Below, piece by piece: positions 15,187 to 25,300 of a stretch of DNA of 34,012 nucleotides. The DNA is taken from assembly GCA_011772425.1 (NCBI GenBank), contig WVZO01000364.1, positions 278-34,289 on the forward strand, in the 5' to 3' direction. The DNA is from Candidatus Aminicenantota bacterium. GTDB lineage: Bacteria > Acidobacteriota > Aminicenantia > UBA2199. Made by a program: the position numbers and the translations under genes. The notes below the pieces were generated by a model that was not told the origin of the DNA, did no database searches, and saw nothing but the letters and a program-made list of their open reading frames with translations. The stretch's first letter is position 1. Each line of letters opens with the position of its first letter.

Positions 15187-15372
15187 TAAAAAGTTTTGCA
15201 GGGGTCCAGGGGGCGGTTTTTCAAAAGAGCCCCCTGGCCGTCGGAGACAAAAAAAAGTTCTGATAGAGTTTTATAGGAGTTCAGGATGGGCAGGCATAAA
15301 GCTTTATATTTTTTTCTGATTTTCTGCCCATCCTGTAGATAAAAATAGGGGTTAGTAGATCCGCACGGAGGG
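15187..15372. repeat. Right copy of the ~188-bp dispersed repeat
   Basis: It is inverted relative to 1-188. It contains the CCAGGGGGC hairpin (15206-15214 with 15229-15237) and a second, 12-bp hairpin, CAGGATGGGCAG (15282-15293) with CTGCCCATCCTG (15324-15335). It fills most of the 354-bp gene-free stretch 15101-15454 downstream of the acyl-CoA operon. The pair brackets the toxin-antitoxin, lanthipeptide and acyl-CoA genes. Confidence 0.85.
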
Positions 15373-15454
15373 CATTAGTTTTTTCAGAGTGCCCGTGCGG
15401 TACGAGAGTTCGCGCACGGTGTTTACAAATCTCTTGTTTAAGAATTTTTTAGCA

Positions 15455-15716
15455 CTATTTCTTTAAACCGGTTACGTCAAATTCATACAATGCCTTTTTC
15501 GAATTTCTCTTGCGTATTGTATGGATTGCTACATCTGAAAATCCGGCACTTTCCAGCATATCCTTATAAAGACGCTCGACAGGAATAAGGATGTTGTAAA
15601 ATATTGAATTACCAACAATATAGTGGACATACCCACCACTGGAAATTTTATCCGCAACGGCTTGAATATGAAGCCACATATCTTCAAAATAACGGGCAAT
15701 ATAGTTGGACAATGAT
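15455..15716 (-). pseudogene. 3' fragment of a site-specific DNA methyltransferase-like gene
   Basis: About 85 codons remain, ending at 15455. The sequence GGYVHYIVGNSIFYN, then PVERLYKDMLESAGF and IRKRNSKKALYEFDV resembles the C-terminal part of DNA methyltransferases as I remember them. The reading frame loses meaning at about 15716, exactly where a repeat shared with 27077 begins. I saw no N-terminal part on the other side of the hydrolase. The only start in this stretch is a TTG with no ribosome site. It looks like a gene broken at a cassette boundary. Confidence 0.5.
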
Positions 15717-15924
15717 GAAAACCAGGGACGGAACTTTGAAATTTGGATTTTTTGGGTAAATCATTTACCTGGTACTTCATTTCGTGTTTATAGAAAAAAC
15801 AGGTACCGGTGATATGAGGAAAAAGACCATTATTGTCAAAATTAATCCCAAATTTGCCTGGAAATGAAAAGGTAAAAAATTCTTTCCCCTTGAAAAAATG
15901 CCGTATTTTTAATAGAATAGACTT
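15717..15924. repeat. Fusion scar: left end and 3' end of the 27077-30075 region joined
   Basis: 15717-15780 matches 27077-27141, starting AAAACCAGGGACGGAACTTT. 15783-15924 matches 29929-30070, the last codons, stop and downstream promoter of the VCBS protein gene. The VCBS gene body is absent between them. The segment is therefore a deleted relative of the cassette at 27077, or its ancestor before insertion. Confidence 0.8.
15890..15918 (+). promoter_or_regulatory. Promoter of the first alpha/beta hydrolase
   Basis: TTGAAA (15890-15895) and TAGAAT (15913-15918) are 17 bp apart. Only six bases separate the -10 box from the ATG at 15925 and no ribosome site is present, which implies a leaderless transcript. 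The same sequence occurs at 30036-30064. Confidence 0.65.
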
Positions 15925-16974
15925 ATGAAAGGCAAAAGGATTTTATTTTTTTTAATATGCTTAAGCTTTTGGTGTTTTACATCAACGGCAAACGATTCGA
16001 CAGCAGGAGCAGCAGGGCGGAAAACAAAGCCCGGCGAGTTGTTTCCCGAGATTAAACCCTTTAAAACCGGTTTCTTAAAGGTAAGCCAGTTACATGAAAT
16101 CTATTATGAATGCTGCGGTAATCCAGGAGGAAAACCGGTTATGGTTTTACACGGCGGGCCAGGTTACGGCAGCTACCCCCACCTTCGCCGTTATTTCAAC
16201 CCGGTGAAGTTCTTCATTGTATTGCACGATCAACGGGGAGCCGGGAAGTCGAAACCATCCAATGAAATCCGGGAGAATACAACACAGGACCTGGTAGAGG
16301 ATATCGAACGGCTCAGGAATCACCTTAAACTAAAAAAAGTCCTTATTTTCGGCGGTTCCTGGGGAACAACCCTGGGACTGGAGTATGCGCAAACATACCC
16401 GGACAATGTGACAGGAATGATCCTGCGTGGAGTATTCACCGGTTCAAAAGAGGAGATCGAATTTCATTATAAAGGCGTCAGGTATTTCTATCCCGCCGAG
16501 TATGACCGGTTAAGCAAAACAATACCAGGGGATGAAACACGTCTAATTCCCGATTATATCTGGGATTTACTCCAGGGCAATGATGCAAAGGAATTGGAAA
16601 AGTGTCTAACGGCACTGGGAAGACTCGAGTTAAAAATGACACGATTGGAAGTCCCGGATGAGACTCTTTCCAGGTATTTCTCCCGGGTATCTTTTAACGA
16701 TTTTAAGCAATCTTACATCATCGATATTTACTATGCCAGCAACCGCCTTTTCCTGGAGGAAGGTCAAATACTGCGAAACTGCACAAAGATCAAGCATATC
16801 CCTATTACCCTAATCAATGGACGTTACGATATGGCCTCTCCACCCATAGGTGCCTATCGCCTCCATCAACGCCTGCCAAAATCAAAATTGATTATCGTAG
16901 AAAAGGCCGGTCACAGCGAAACAGAGCCGGGAATTACAAAAGCTGTTCTTAAAGCCGTTTCCGAATTCGAATAG
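15925..16974 (+). CDS. Secreted alpha/beta hydrolase, proline iminopeptidase-like, copy A
   Basis: This 349-residue protein has an N-terminal signal peptide (hydrophobic residues 6-20, KRILFFLICLSFWCF) and an alpha/beta hydrolase domain of the prolyl aminopeptidase type. Visible elements are VLHGGPGYGSYP, LHDQRGAGKSKP, the nucleophile Ser145 in FGGSWGTTL, Asp302 in NGRYDMASPP and His330 in KAGHSETEP. Family members remove N-terminal proline or hydrolyse related amides and esters; export suggests a periplasmic or extracellular role. It is about 93 percent identical to the protein at 32240, with roughly 24 differences by eye. Its start seems to come from a fusion that placed a promoter six bases upstream of the ATG. 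Confidence 0.88.
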   Translation: MKGKRILFFLICLSFWCFTSTANDSTAGAAGRKTKPGELFPEIKPFKTGFLKVSQLHEIYYECCGNPGGKPVMVLHGGPGYGSYPHLRRYFNPVKFFIVLHDQRGAGKSKPSNEIRENTTQDLVEDIERLRNHLKLKKVLIFGGSWGTTLGLEYAQTYPDNVTGMILRGVFTGSKEEIEFHYKGVRYFYPAEYDRLSKTIPGDETRLIPDYIWDLLQGNDAKELEKCLTALGRLELKMTRLEVPDETLSRYFSRVSFNDFKQSYIIDIYYASNRLFLEEGQILRNCTKIKHIPITLINGRYDMASPPIGAYRLHQRLPKSKLIIVEKAGHSETEPGITKAVLKAVSEFE

Positions 16975-16981
16975 CGACCTT

Positions 16982-17002
16982 TTGCCTTCGGCGACCAGGG
17001 GA
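16982..17002 (+). repeat. Truncated hairpin element, copy 6
   Basis: TTGCCTTCGGCGACCAGGGG matches the beginning of the element after hydrolase copy B (33293), then the similarity ends. It marks the right limit of the duplicated hydrolase segment. The rest of 17003-17103 is low-complexity GTGAGGTAA-type sequence with no gene. Confidence 0.6.
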
Positions 17003-17103
17003 CCAATATAGTTGAGTAAGGTGAGTGAGGTAAGTGAGGTAAGTAAGTTGAAGGCTTCCCCAAACGTTTGAAACAACATCCCTCTTTTCAATTCATGTTA
17101 ATT

Positions 17104-17340
17104 TCAAAAGTGGTTACTCAGTTGGTTGATCCTGGTAAGGAAGCCTTCGAGATGGTCCGAAGGACCTTCTGCGGCTGCCCTCGCCGAGGGCCGACGAAGT
17201 GCTTCGATGGAATGCTCCAATAATTGCCGGATGTATACCGGATTATGAACACCATAAGTCCCATCCCTGAGAATAGTATAATAATTGTAAGAAGCCATGG
17301 ATTCTCGTTTGGCCTGCTGGGAGATGGCCTGGGCTTTTGC
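17104..17340 (-). pseudogene. Possible C-terminal fragment of a multihaem cytochrome-like protein
   Basis: The minus-strand frame encodes AISQQAKRESMASYNYYTIL followed by RDGTYGVHNPVYIRQLLEHS, then a changed tail. The DGTYGVHNPxYxRQLL pattern resembles the C-terminal helix of some multihaem c-type cytochromes. No CXXCH motif is in the remaining piece, and a stop closes the frame upstream at about 17340. It is probably a gene relic in a 618-bp stretch (16975-17592) that otherwise has repeats, the short palindrome GGTCCGAAGGACC at 17157-17169 and the RiPP promoter. Confidence 0.3.
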
Positions 17341-17438
17341 GGGAGTAACTCAGCCAGAACAAAAAAAGGAGACTGTAGAAAAAATCCCATTTGATTATTC
17401 TCTTTTTACTACCTGGGGGAAAAAATTCATTTCATCTG

Positions 17439-17467
17439 TTGACTTTTTACATAGTTTCCTCTAATAT
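17439..17467 (+). promoter_or_regulatory. Promoter of the NHLP-RiPP/radical SAM/RHS operon
   Basis: TTGACT (17439-17444) and TAATAT (17462-17467) lie 17 bp apart. The surrounding GTTGACTTT and upstream GGGGGAAAAAATT resemble the lanthipeptide promoter at 3659. No other convincing promoter was seen before the RHS gene. Confidence 0.75.
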
Positions 17468-17473
17468 ACTTTC

Positions 17474-17566
17474 ATGAAAAAAAGCAACTTTCATATTAGT
17501 GAAGATAACAAAATTTTGGTGTCCGATGGATATCTCTCGGAGCTAAAAGTCGCTCCGGGAATTTAA
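17474..17566 (+). CDS. Possible 30-codon leaderless upstream ORF of the RiPP operon
   Basis: The ATG lies six bases after the -10 box, so transcription would start at or next to it. The frame encodes 30 residues beginning MKKSNFHISEDNKILVSDGY and stops 26 bases before the precursor start. There is no ribosome site. Its second half also forms an RNA hairpin (17535-17560), so translation could influence leader folding. It could be a regulatory leader peptide or chance; similarity to known leader peptides was not recognised. Confidence 0.4.
   Translation: MKKSNFHISEDNKILVSDGYLSELKVAPGI
17535..17560 (+). promoter_or_regulatory. Leader hairpin before the RiPP precursor
   Basis: TCTCGGAGC (17535-17543) pairs with GCTCCGGGA (17552-17560) over nine pairs, including one G-U, with an 8-nt loop. 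No U-run follows, so it is not an intrinsic terminator. It lies about 20 nt before the AAGGAGG ribosome site and overlaps the end of the short upstream ORF. Confidence 0.5.
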
Positions 17567-17592
17567 CAAATAAATAAAAGGAGGAACCGATT

Positions 17593-17877
17593 ATGGCAAA
17601 TGAGGCATACGTAAACTTAATGAAAAAAATCTGGACTGATGATGAATTTAAAAAGAAATTCAAAGCAGATCCCAGGGGTATGTCGGAAAAAGAGGGTATA
17701 GAGGTCAAAGTCCCGGAGCTCGAAGTTGTGGAACAAAGTCCGGAAAAACTTTACTTCGTCATTTACCCTCCCCCGGAAGATATCGAAGCCTGGGGCAAGG
17801 AGCAAATGGCGATGGCAGAGAGGGGAAAATGTAATGGTATGGAAGGTTGTAGAATGCATGCCCAAATCTGCAAATAA
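17593..17877 (+). CDS. NHLP-leader RiPP precursor peptide with Cys-containing core
   Basis: The 94-residue protein resembles nitrile hydratase alpha-subunit N-termini, the NHLP leader type: a helical start (LMKKIWTDDEFKKKFKADPR), GIEVKVPELEVVEQ and a beta strand ending LYFVIYPPPE near residue 60. After the leader, residues about 62-94 are short and charged and contain Cys80, Cys86 and Cys93 in the spacing C-x5-C-x6-C. Such leaders guide tailoring enzymes, and the radical SAM gene next door has the matching recognition domain. Cys residues could be thioether donors; this is inference. An AAGGAGG site lies just upstream. The cleavage site is unclear, with no Gly-Gly motif at the leader end. Confidence 0.85.
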   Translation: MANEAYVNLMKKIWTDDEFKKKFKADPRGMSEKEGIEVKVPELEVVEQSPEKLYFVIYPPPEDIEAWGKEQMAMAERGKCNGMEGCRMHAQICK

Positions 17878-17931
17878 TTTTTTCTGCCGCCCCTGGAGCG
17901 GTCATAAAACCAGGGCCGGTTTCTCAATATT

Positions 17932-19272
17932 GTGTTAGGCAGGAGAAAGCAGATCAAAGTTAAAGGAAAAAAGATTCCCGAGGGGGAGCGGATTAATCTT
18001 CCCAACAATATCGTATATCGCAATGTGGAGGGTGAGCATTTATTTATTGCGCCGCACAAGCCATCCTGGATTGTAACCGGCGATATCGGTTCTTTTATGC
18101 TGCTGCCGCTTAGCGAAGGTAAAACCATAGCCCAGGCCGTTAGTTTTGCCGTGTCCGGTCTGGGCATAGGGCAGACACAGGCCCGAAGCGAGATGGAAGT
18201 ATTACTTCAAGAGATTGAAACCCAACTATTCTACGAGAGTATTCAGCCAGAAGAAACCCCGGTCAAAAAGAAGAAGGGAAGTCTTCATCTGACGCTCACC
18301 CGGAAATGCAACTTACGCTGCATACATTGTTACATGGATGCCGGTAAACCCATGGACGATGAACTCACAACCGGGGAATGGAAGAATGTGATCGAGCGGT
18401 TCACCGAAAGATTCGGAGAAAGTAATATTACTTTAAGCGGCGGCGAACCGCTGCTCAGGGATGATTTTTTTGACATTGCGGAATATGCCAGGTCCAAAGG
18501 ACATTCTCTCTTCGTATTATCGAATGGAATCCCGATCGACAGTCAGGAAACGGCGGTAAGGCTGGCCCGGCTGGCGGACGACATTCAAATCAGCGTTGAC
18601 GGGGTCTCATCCGAAACGACTGATCCGATCAGGGGCAAGGGTACGTTCGACAAAATTATTACCGCTATTAAGTTTTTGAAAGAAGCCGGCGCGAAACTAT
18701 ATCTGGCCTTTGTCTTGCTTCCCGAAAACATAACGCTGCTGGAAAAGGAGTTGGTTAGCTTTCTCACTTCCCTGGATTACCAGGGGATCAACATCCGGAT
18801 AGATGACCATGTAACCGATTTGGGAAGAGCCGTTGATTTAGCGCCGGAATATTTCGAATTGTCAAGCAGGTCCAGGAAAAGGGTAAGAAACATCCTCCAA
18901 CAACTATGGGAAAAGGGATGGTCAAAACCGCCGCGAATTTTTTTGCAGCGCCGTTTAAAAAACTGTGGAATCGGTCACGGGCTTGCGGTCGATGCCAACG
19001 GAGATATCTATCCATGCTCTATCCCTATTTGCAAATTCGGTAATTTCCGGACCCATGATTTTCAAGAAGTCTCCGGGCAAATCAGCCGTTTATACGCGGC
19101 AACTATTGTAGAAAAAATGGAAAAATGCAGCGATTGCGAAGTAAAATTCGTTTGTTCCGGGGGGTGCCGCATTGAGAATTTTATTAAAAATGGCAGCTAC
19201 CTGATTCCGGCTTGCCAGGACGGTATTAAACAGGAAATCCTGCAGCGAATGGTACATCTGAAGGGTTATTGA
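17932..19272 (+). CDS. Radical SAM/SPASM peptide maturase with N-terminal PqqD-like domain
   Basis: The 446-residue enzyme has an N-terminal PqqD-like precursor-recognition domain (about 20-105) and a radical SAM core with the cluster motif Cys126, Cys130, Cys133 in TRKCNLRCIHC and the SAM motif LSGGEP (168-173). A C-terminal SPASM region follows with Cys345, 362, 367, 399, 402, 408, 412 and 428, enough for auxiliary [4Fe-4S] clusters. Such enzymes install thioether, carbon-carbon or related crosslinks in precursor peptides. It lies 54 bp after the NHLP precursor, the likely substrate. The start is a GTG with no clear ribosome site and no good alternative; an upstream stop is at 17905. Low maturase translation relative to the precursor would fit. 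Confidence 0.93.
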   Translation: MLGRRKQIKVKGKKIPEGERINLPNNIVYRNVEGEHLFIAPHKPSWIVTGDIGSFMLLPLSEGKTIAQAVSFAVSGLGIGQTQARSEMEVLLQEIETQLFYESIQPEETPVKKKKGSLHLTLTRKCNLRCIHCYMDAGKPMDDELTTGEWKNVIERFTERFGESNITLSGGEPLLRDDFFDIAEYARSKGHSLFVLSNGIPIDSQETAVRLARLADDIQISVDGVSSETTDPIRGKGTFDKIITAIKFLKEAGAKLYLAFVLLPENITLLEKELVSFLTSLDYQGINIRIDDHVTDLGRAVDLAPEYFELSSRSRKRVRNILQQLWEKGWSKPPRIFLQRRLKNCGIGHGLAVDANGDIYPCSIPICKFGNFRTHDFQEVSGQISRLYAATIVEKMEKCSDCEVKFVCSGGCRIENFIKNGSYLIPACQDGIKQEILQRMVHLKGY

Positions 19273-19312
19273 AACAGTTTTAATTCTAATTTAATGGAAG
19301 GAGGTATTAAAA

Positions 19313-22300
19313 ATGCCTGTGAGTCAATCAAAGCACCAGCACCTTGTACCGGGATTGAATTTCAAAGTCCAGCGGGTGGGCAGATACCAGGGAGAAGGAC
19401 AGGGACCACATATATATTTGCCCCATTACCAGGAGCGTCAAACGGACGCTGCACGGGCCGCGGAGATATTTATATACAATGATTCCACTTTTAATAACCT
19501 GGTAGGTAAGGCTGTCGGCGCACTGATACTGCCGGATGGAGTCCATTTCGACAGGACCCGGCCGCCCGAGTTATGGATCCGTTACGTGGACCGGGGACAC
19601 CAAACCGTCACTATCGATCTTGAAATCGACGAAGAAAATCCCGGTGTTGCCCGTTTCTCTTTTATAAGAAATTCCCAACAGACAGGAGCCCCGGTACCGG
19701 TATATGTACTTCATTTCAGGAACCTATATTACAAAAACCTGGACCGCAGCCCCGGGCAGGCTGTAGTAACCGAAATTTTTTTCGAATCCCGGTGCTTTCC
19801 CATGTGGCGAACCGAGGTCAGGAAAAAAATTGTCAACATGCTGCTTTACACCCGGGGCCTGGGTCCGGATACCGCCTCCAACGGCATGATCTCCCCGGGC
19901 AGCGGCCCGGATTCATGTAATATCGTCAATGGAAATCATTATATGAATCTTGACTTGTTTGCTTCGGACGGGGTAGGGATATCCACGGCTCTCTCTTTGC
20001 ATTACAACAGTTGGAACGCTTCGCTTACCAAAAGCATCGAAGACCTCATCTACTACAACTCCGGGAATGAATATGACGAGAACTATCTTAAACGCCTTTG
20101 CGGTTGGGTAAAGGGAGGATGGCACCATTCTTACGCCATGTGTCTTTGCCCTTATGTGCTGCCGGAAGATGAAGAGGGAAATATTTTGAGGGATTATATC
20201 GAATTGCAAACCGGGGACGGGAACCGGATTCAATTTCGCCGGGCGGACGACGGGTGGGAATACTACCCCCTACACCGATCAGACGCTTTTTACGGGGACA
20301 ATAATCTCCTGTTGAGTATGAAAATCAGTCCTGAAGTAAACGGCTTCCGACTGGAAGGAAGGGATAGGGTAAAGTACTATTTTGATGAAGACGGAGCGCT
20401 TGTCCGCATATCCAGCGAAATAACCGAACAAAGCCAGGACACGTTGAAACCCCTGAGATTGGATTCAAGCGAACCCGGGAATTTGCTAATTACCGATTCC
20501 GCGGACCGGACAACCGTCCTTTATAATACCGCGAACCCCTGTTTGCACATTCTGGATCCCCAAAACCGGGAACTTTCCCTTACCTTCAGGGAGATTGTCT
20601 TTACATACAGGGAGTATCGGCTGGATGAAGCAATCGATATCCGGCGTAGAATACATGTTATGGATACGCTGCGGATGCCCGAAAGTATGGTCTACAGGTT
20701 CGAATATGACGACTCTGCCGTATTGGTCAGACGAGTGCAGCCGGGAACCAAGGATTTTGTTTTCCAGCATATACAGAAAGATGATGTGGATGAGATGAAA
20801 AGAAACTTTACCGGCCGGCTGGAAGTAGTGACCTTTGGGGAACGCATATTTTTATGGCAGTTCGATGCGCCGGGGGAGGAAAAGCAAATCGTAACCTTCC
20901 TGGACCCCGGGGGCGTGAAATACCGGTATACCTGTTTAAAGGATACGGCAGCCGTGGAGAGGAGCACCTATTATGAAGCCGGGCAAGACCGTCACCTGGC
21001 ATCCTACAACTACTTGCCAGGTACGCGAATAGTTAAAAGTTATGCCGACCTCTATGGTTTTATAACCATCAATGAGTACCGATCTTCCACCCGTTACCCG
21101 GGTTCCTTTTTGTTAAATAAGGAAACACGGGAAATCGAAAAAGGAGGAGAACGTTATACTACGATGTATAGATACTGGGAGAATACGGAATTTTTGCATG
21201 AGATTATCGACCCCTCCGGTAATAGAACCGTCCTGACATATTACGACAATGGGTTATTGAGGAATAAGATATACCCGGAATTGCAAGGGTTCGGGGACCC
21301 TGGCCGGTACCGGGAGCTGCTAAATGAGCGAAACTGTGCATTTGAAGAATGGACCTACAACTCCAGGGGGCAGGTGGAAACCCACCGAAACCGGAGAGGG
21401 GTGATTACACGCTATTCTTATGACGATCCGCAATTGGACCCGCACCGTACCGGCCTGCCCACAGGCCGAAGTATAACTACATTGGAATTAACCTGGAAAA
21501 CAGGATACGATCAGTTGGGCAATATCCTGAAATCATTTGACCCGGTGTACGGGGGCTGGAAAAAAACAGAGTATGATGATCTGAACAGGATTAAAAAAGA
21601 GATATCTCCCCAGGTAATAGTCCCCGCCGGTTTTGGAGAAAACCGCCATGAAATCACCAAACATTACGATTCGGCAGGCCGATTGAATAGGGTGACGGAT
21701 AATTACGGCGGCAGGACAACCTATGAATATACACTATACGGGGAACTAAGAAGAACCATCGATGTCAATGGGGGGATCACGGAAATAAGGGCGCGCGATT
21801 TAAACGGGAATACTCTCAGGAAAAGGAATCCACGGGGAAGAGTCACTCACTATCGATACGATGCCCTTAACCGCTTGAAAAAGGTGACCAGCCCCCCGCC
21901 GTTTAAGGGTGAATCTCCCATTGTCAACGAATTAGTGTATGAGGATTCCGAAGCCCGTGTTGTACATCGTTTTGGGGGACGGAAAGTGGTAACCGTTAAA
22001 GACGGCCTGGGGCGTACAATCGAGACCGTAAAAAAATTTCCTTCAGCCGACAGGAGTGGGGTGGAAACCGGCAGATCATACAGGGAGCTCCACACCCGGG
22101 TAATATATCTAAACAAAGGGAAAACCGTCAGGACCGAGATCTCTGAAAAGGAAGCCGCAAGAAGACAGCCCCAACTGGTTTTCATTCGTGTAGAGAAATC
22201 GGATGAATGGAACCGAACCCGGGAAGTAACGGCACAAGGAATTTCTACCCAACAGATGAGGTACGATTTGGAGGACAATGTGGTGGAGGTGATTCCCCCC

Positions 22301-25300
22301 AATGCAGCCATAGTGGGGCCGCCTCCCCGGGCACGCTTCGAATATGACGCATTGAACCGGTTAACCCGGAAAATCGACTCTTACAATGTGGTGATGGAAC
22401 GAATCGAATACCTGGATGCAAGAGAGGAGAATGGTGAGGCCCGTATCGACTATTTCACACAGGACCCCACCGAGCAAAACCAAAGACGAAGGATTCACGC
22501 TTATACCAGGCTCAAAGACGCGGGAAGATCGGCAAGACAAAAGCGTGAGGTGTATAACAAATTGGGGAAGATCACGCGGCAATATGACCGCCTGGCACTG
22601 GAAGACTCCCCGGATTCCCCTACTGTACTGGTCGATTATGACGCCAGGGGGCTGCCGGTGCGGAGTCGGGATGAAAATCACGTCCACCGGGAAACCAGGT
22701 ACGACCCGTTGGGGCGAGTGAGAGAGGTCCGGGTGCGAGGCGACATCCGGGAAACAAATACGTCGGAACTGGAACGATTGAAACAGCCCGGACCAAGACG
22801 GCAGTTGGAGAACAATCCCGACTATTTCCAGGCAGAAGCGGCGGAGTTAAGAACCAGGTACTTTTACGATAACAACGGCAACCTGCTGAGGACCATCGAT
22901 CCCGGGGGAAATGTATTCAGGTACACCTACGATGGACTGGATCGCCCCGTCAGGGAAGAACACCCCAACCGGTCCGCGGACTCTTCAGACCCTGCAAGGA
23001 ATCTATTCCGAAGTCTCAAATACGACATTTATAACCGGCCTGTGGAAATTACTTCCGAATCGGGCATCCTGAAAAGAATCCGTTATAATGATGCCCAAAA
23101 CCGCCAGTTTGCCACGATTTTCGATTTTCAAATCGGTGGAACCGTTACCTCCCAATTTGCCTGGGACGGAAAACCGGTTTCTTACAATGACAGCAGAAAC
23201 GATTTAAGTTATCTCTTTCACTATGATCCGTTAAGAAATATCCAATCCGTGAAACATTACAAATGGCAAGGCGGCAACTCGGTCCTGTTTGCCTCTTTAA
23301 ATTACGAACACGATCTTGCCGGCAACAGGACCACTTTGTCTTTAGATACCGCGGGACAGGGAACCAGGACCATCCGCTATAAGTACAACAGCAATTTCAG
23401 TATCTGGGATATTAATGCCTCTTTTTTACCCGGGTCCCCGCTTTCCCCCATTACCATCCAATACAGTTATAAAGACTGCGGGCTGCCGGAGGAGATCAAC
23501 AGGCTAACCGGCAGCAGCCTCACAACAGCATTCATATACGATAAAATCGGGAGGGTAAAGGAAATCCGGGAATTGAATTGGAACCGGATGTTATACCAAC
23601 AGGAACTCGCATATCCGCCGGCAGACCGGGAGCGCCGGATTCAAAGTGTGCAGTACAGGTGCGGTTTTACTTCCCAGGATTATCCCCACCCTGTTGAAAA
23701 CCCGGCTGTAACCCATCTATTTCAATATACCAGGGACAATAAATTGTTTGAATTTTACGAAAGAAGGTCTGAGGAAGTCAGACACTGGAGCAGGTATTTT
23801 TACGATGCCGCCGGCAGAAGAACGTACCAGGTAATAGGCAGGGCCAGCGGTCCCAACAGGAATTTTTTTACCGGTGTCATGGTGGATATAAACTCCGGGG
23901 ATTCGGGGTTGAACAATACATGGAACCTCATGGTGCAGGATCCGGACCTGGTGGAATTCCCCTACCTGGTATATGAGCGAACCCCCTATGAGATAGTCCG
24001 GGATACCCAGACCTACATCCGAAGGGAGCCCCATAGAATATTTCTAAGCGATTACTCGCACCTATCCCTGGATGAAAACGTCAAACCCTTTTACCAGCGG
24101 AAGGGGGACCATATGGTGGATTACCGAACCGATCCCCCCACTGTAACGGACGAAATCTACCAGGAGCAGCGGATGAGGTACACTCTCTCCGGGCAGATGG
24201 AATCGTTGTATTCCCGGGGAGGAGGGGAAGACACGACCTACTATTATATTTATGACGGCGATACTGAGATTGCCAACCTGGACGAAAGGGGGGTTGCCCT
24301 GGAATTTTACATATGTGCGCCGGGTATCAACCAGCGGCTGGCAGTGGACCGTGGGGGAGCGAATCCGTTGTCGCGGCAGTTGGAGTATTATCACCCCGAT
24401 TACCGGGGGAGCACGCTTTTTTTGAGTAGGCCCGACGGAAGCATTTCCAATTATTTCGGCCCTGTGGGACCTTTTGGCCGGCCGCTGCCCAGACCGGCCC
24501 GGGCAAGGACAGCGGCTTTCACGGGAACCCGGGATGGTCCGATGGAACTTTATCTCCTGGCAGGCATGAGATCTTTCGGCAGGGGTGATTTTTTCTTATG
24601 CGGCCAACGCATGTACGACCCGGTCAGCCACCGCTTCCTCACAAAAGACCCCAAAGGCTTAGCAGAGGGGTCGAACCTGTATGGGTATGCGAATAATAAC
24701 CCGGTCCAGTATGTCGACCTTAATGGAAAATTTGCTATTTTAGGCAGTGCTATTTTAGCCAGTGTTTTTTTAGGAGGAGTAATATCGATGGTGATCGATA
24801 TGGCATTTCAATACTATCTTTCCGGTACGTACGACTGGCGGCAGGGCATACTTGCTTTCGCGGCGGGAGCAATCGGCGGAGGTATTACAGGTTGGACCGC
24901 ACATCGCGTCGCGCTTGGAACCATGTCCGTGGCAAGAGCCATGTGGGTTAACTTCTTTAGTGATTTAGGCATCAGTCTCATCGAGTCATACACGCGTACA
25001 ACTGCAATTGAAGGACGCGCGTATACCGGGGCGGATTTGGGAAGAGACCTTATCGTTAACACATTGACCATTGGTACAATGACCGCAATCCAAAGAGGTA
25101 GAAAAGAATTATCTAAGTTTAATAAAGCTGTTAAGGCTGCCGATGATAGATTTTATAATCGAGCCGGTATGACGCTAGATGCTCCCGGAGTACCCTCCGG
25201 AGCCGCTGCTCAAGCGGCAAAAACTACTGGCGGCGCATTTGAATATGCTTATGATTTCAGGCCTTATACCGGAAAACTTTCGTTTCTTAATACTTTTGGT

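Noticed and set aside
17118-17390. 90-residue minus-strand ORF with a hydrophobic segment
   Set aside because: The neighbouring frame carries the more convincing DGTYGVHNP fragment; this ORF is probably its shadow.
17726-17938. 70-residue plus-strand ORF overlapping the RiPP precursor and maturase start
   Set aside because: It is out of frame with the precursor, lacks a ribosome site and covers conserved coding sequence.
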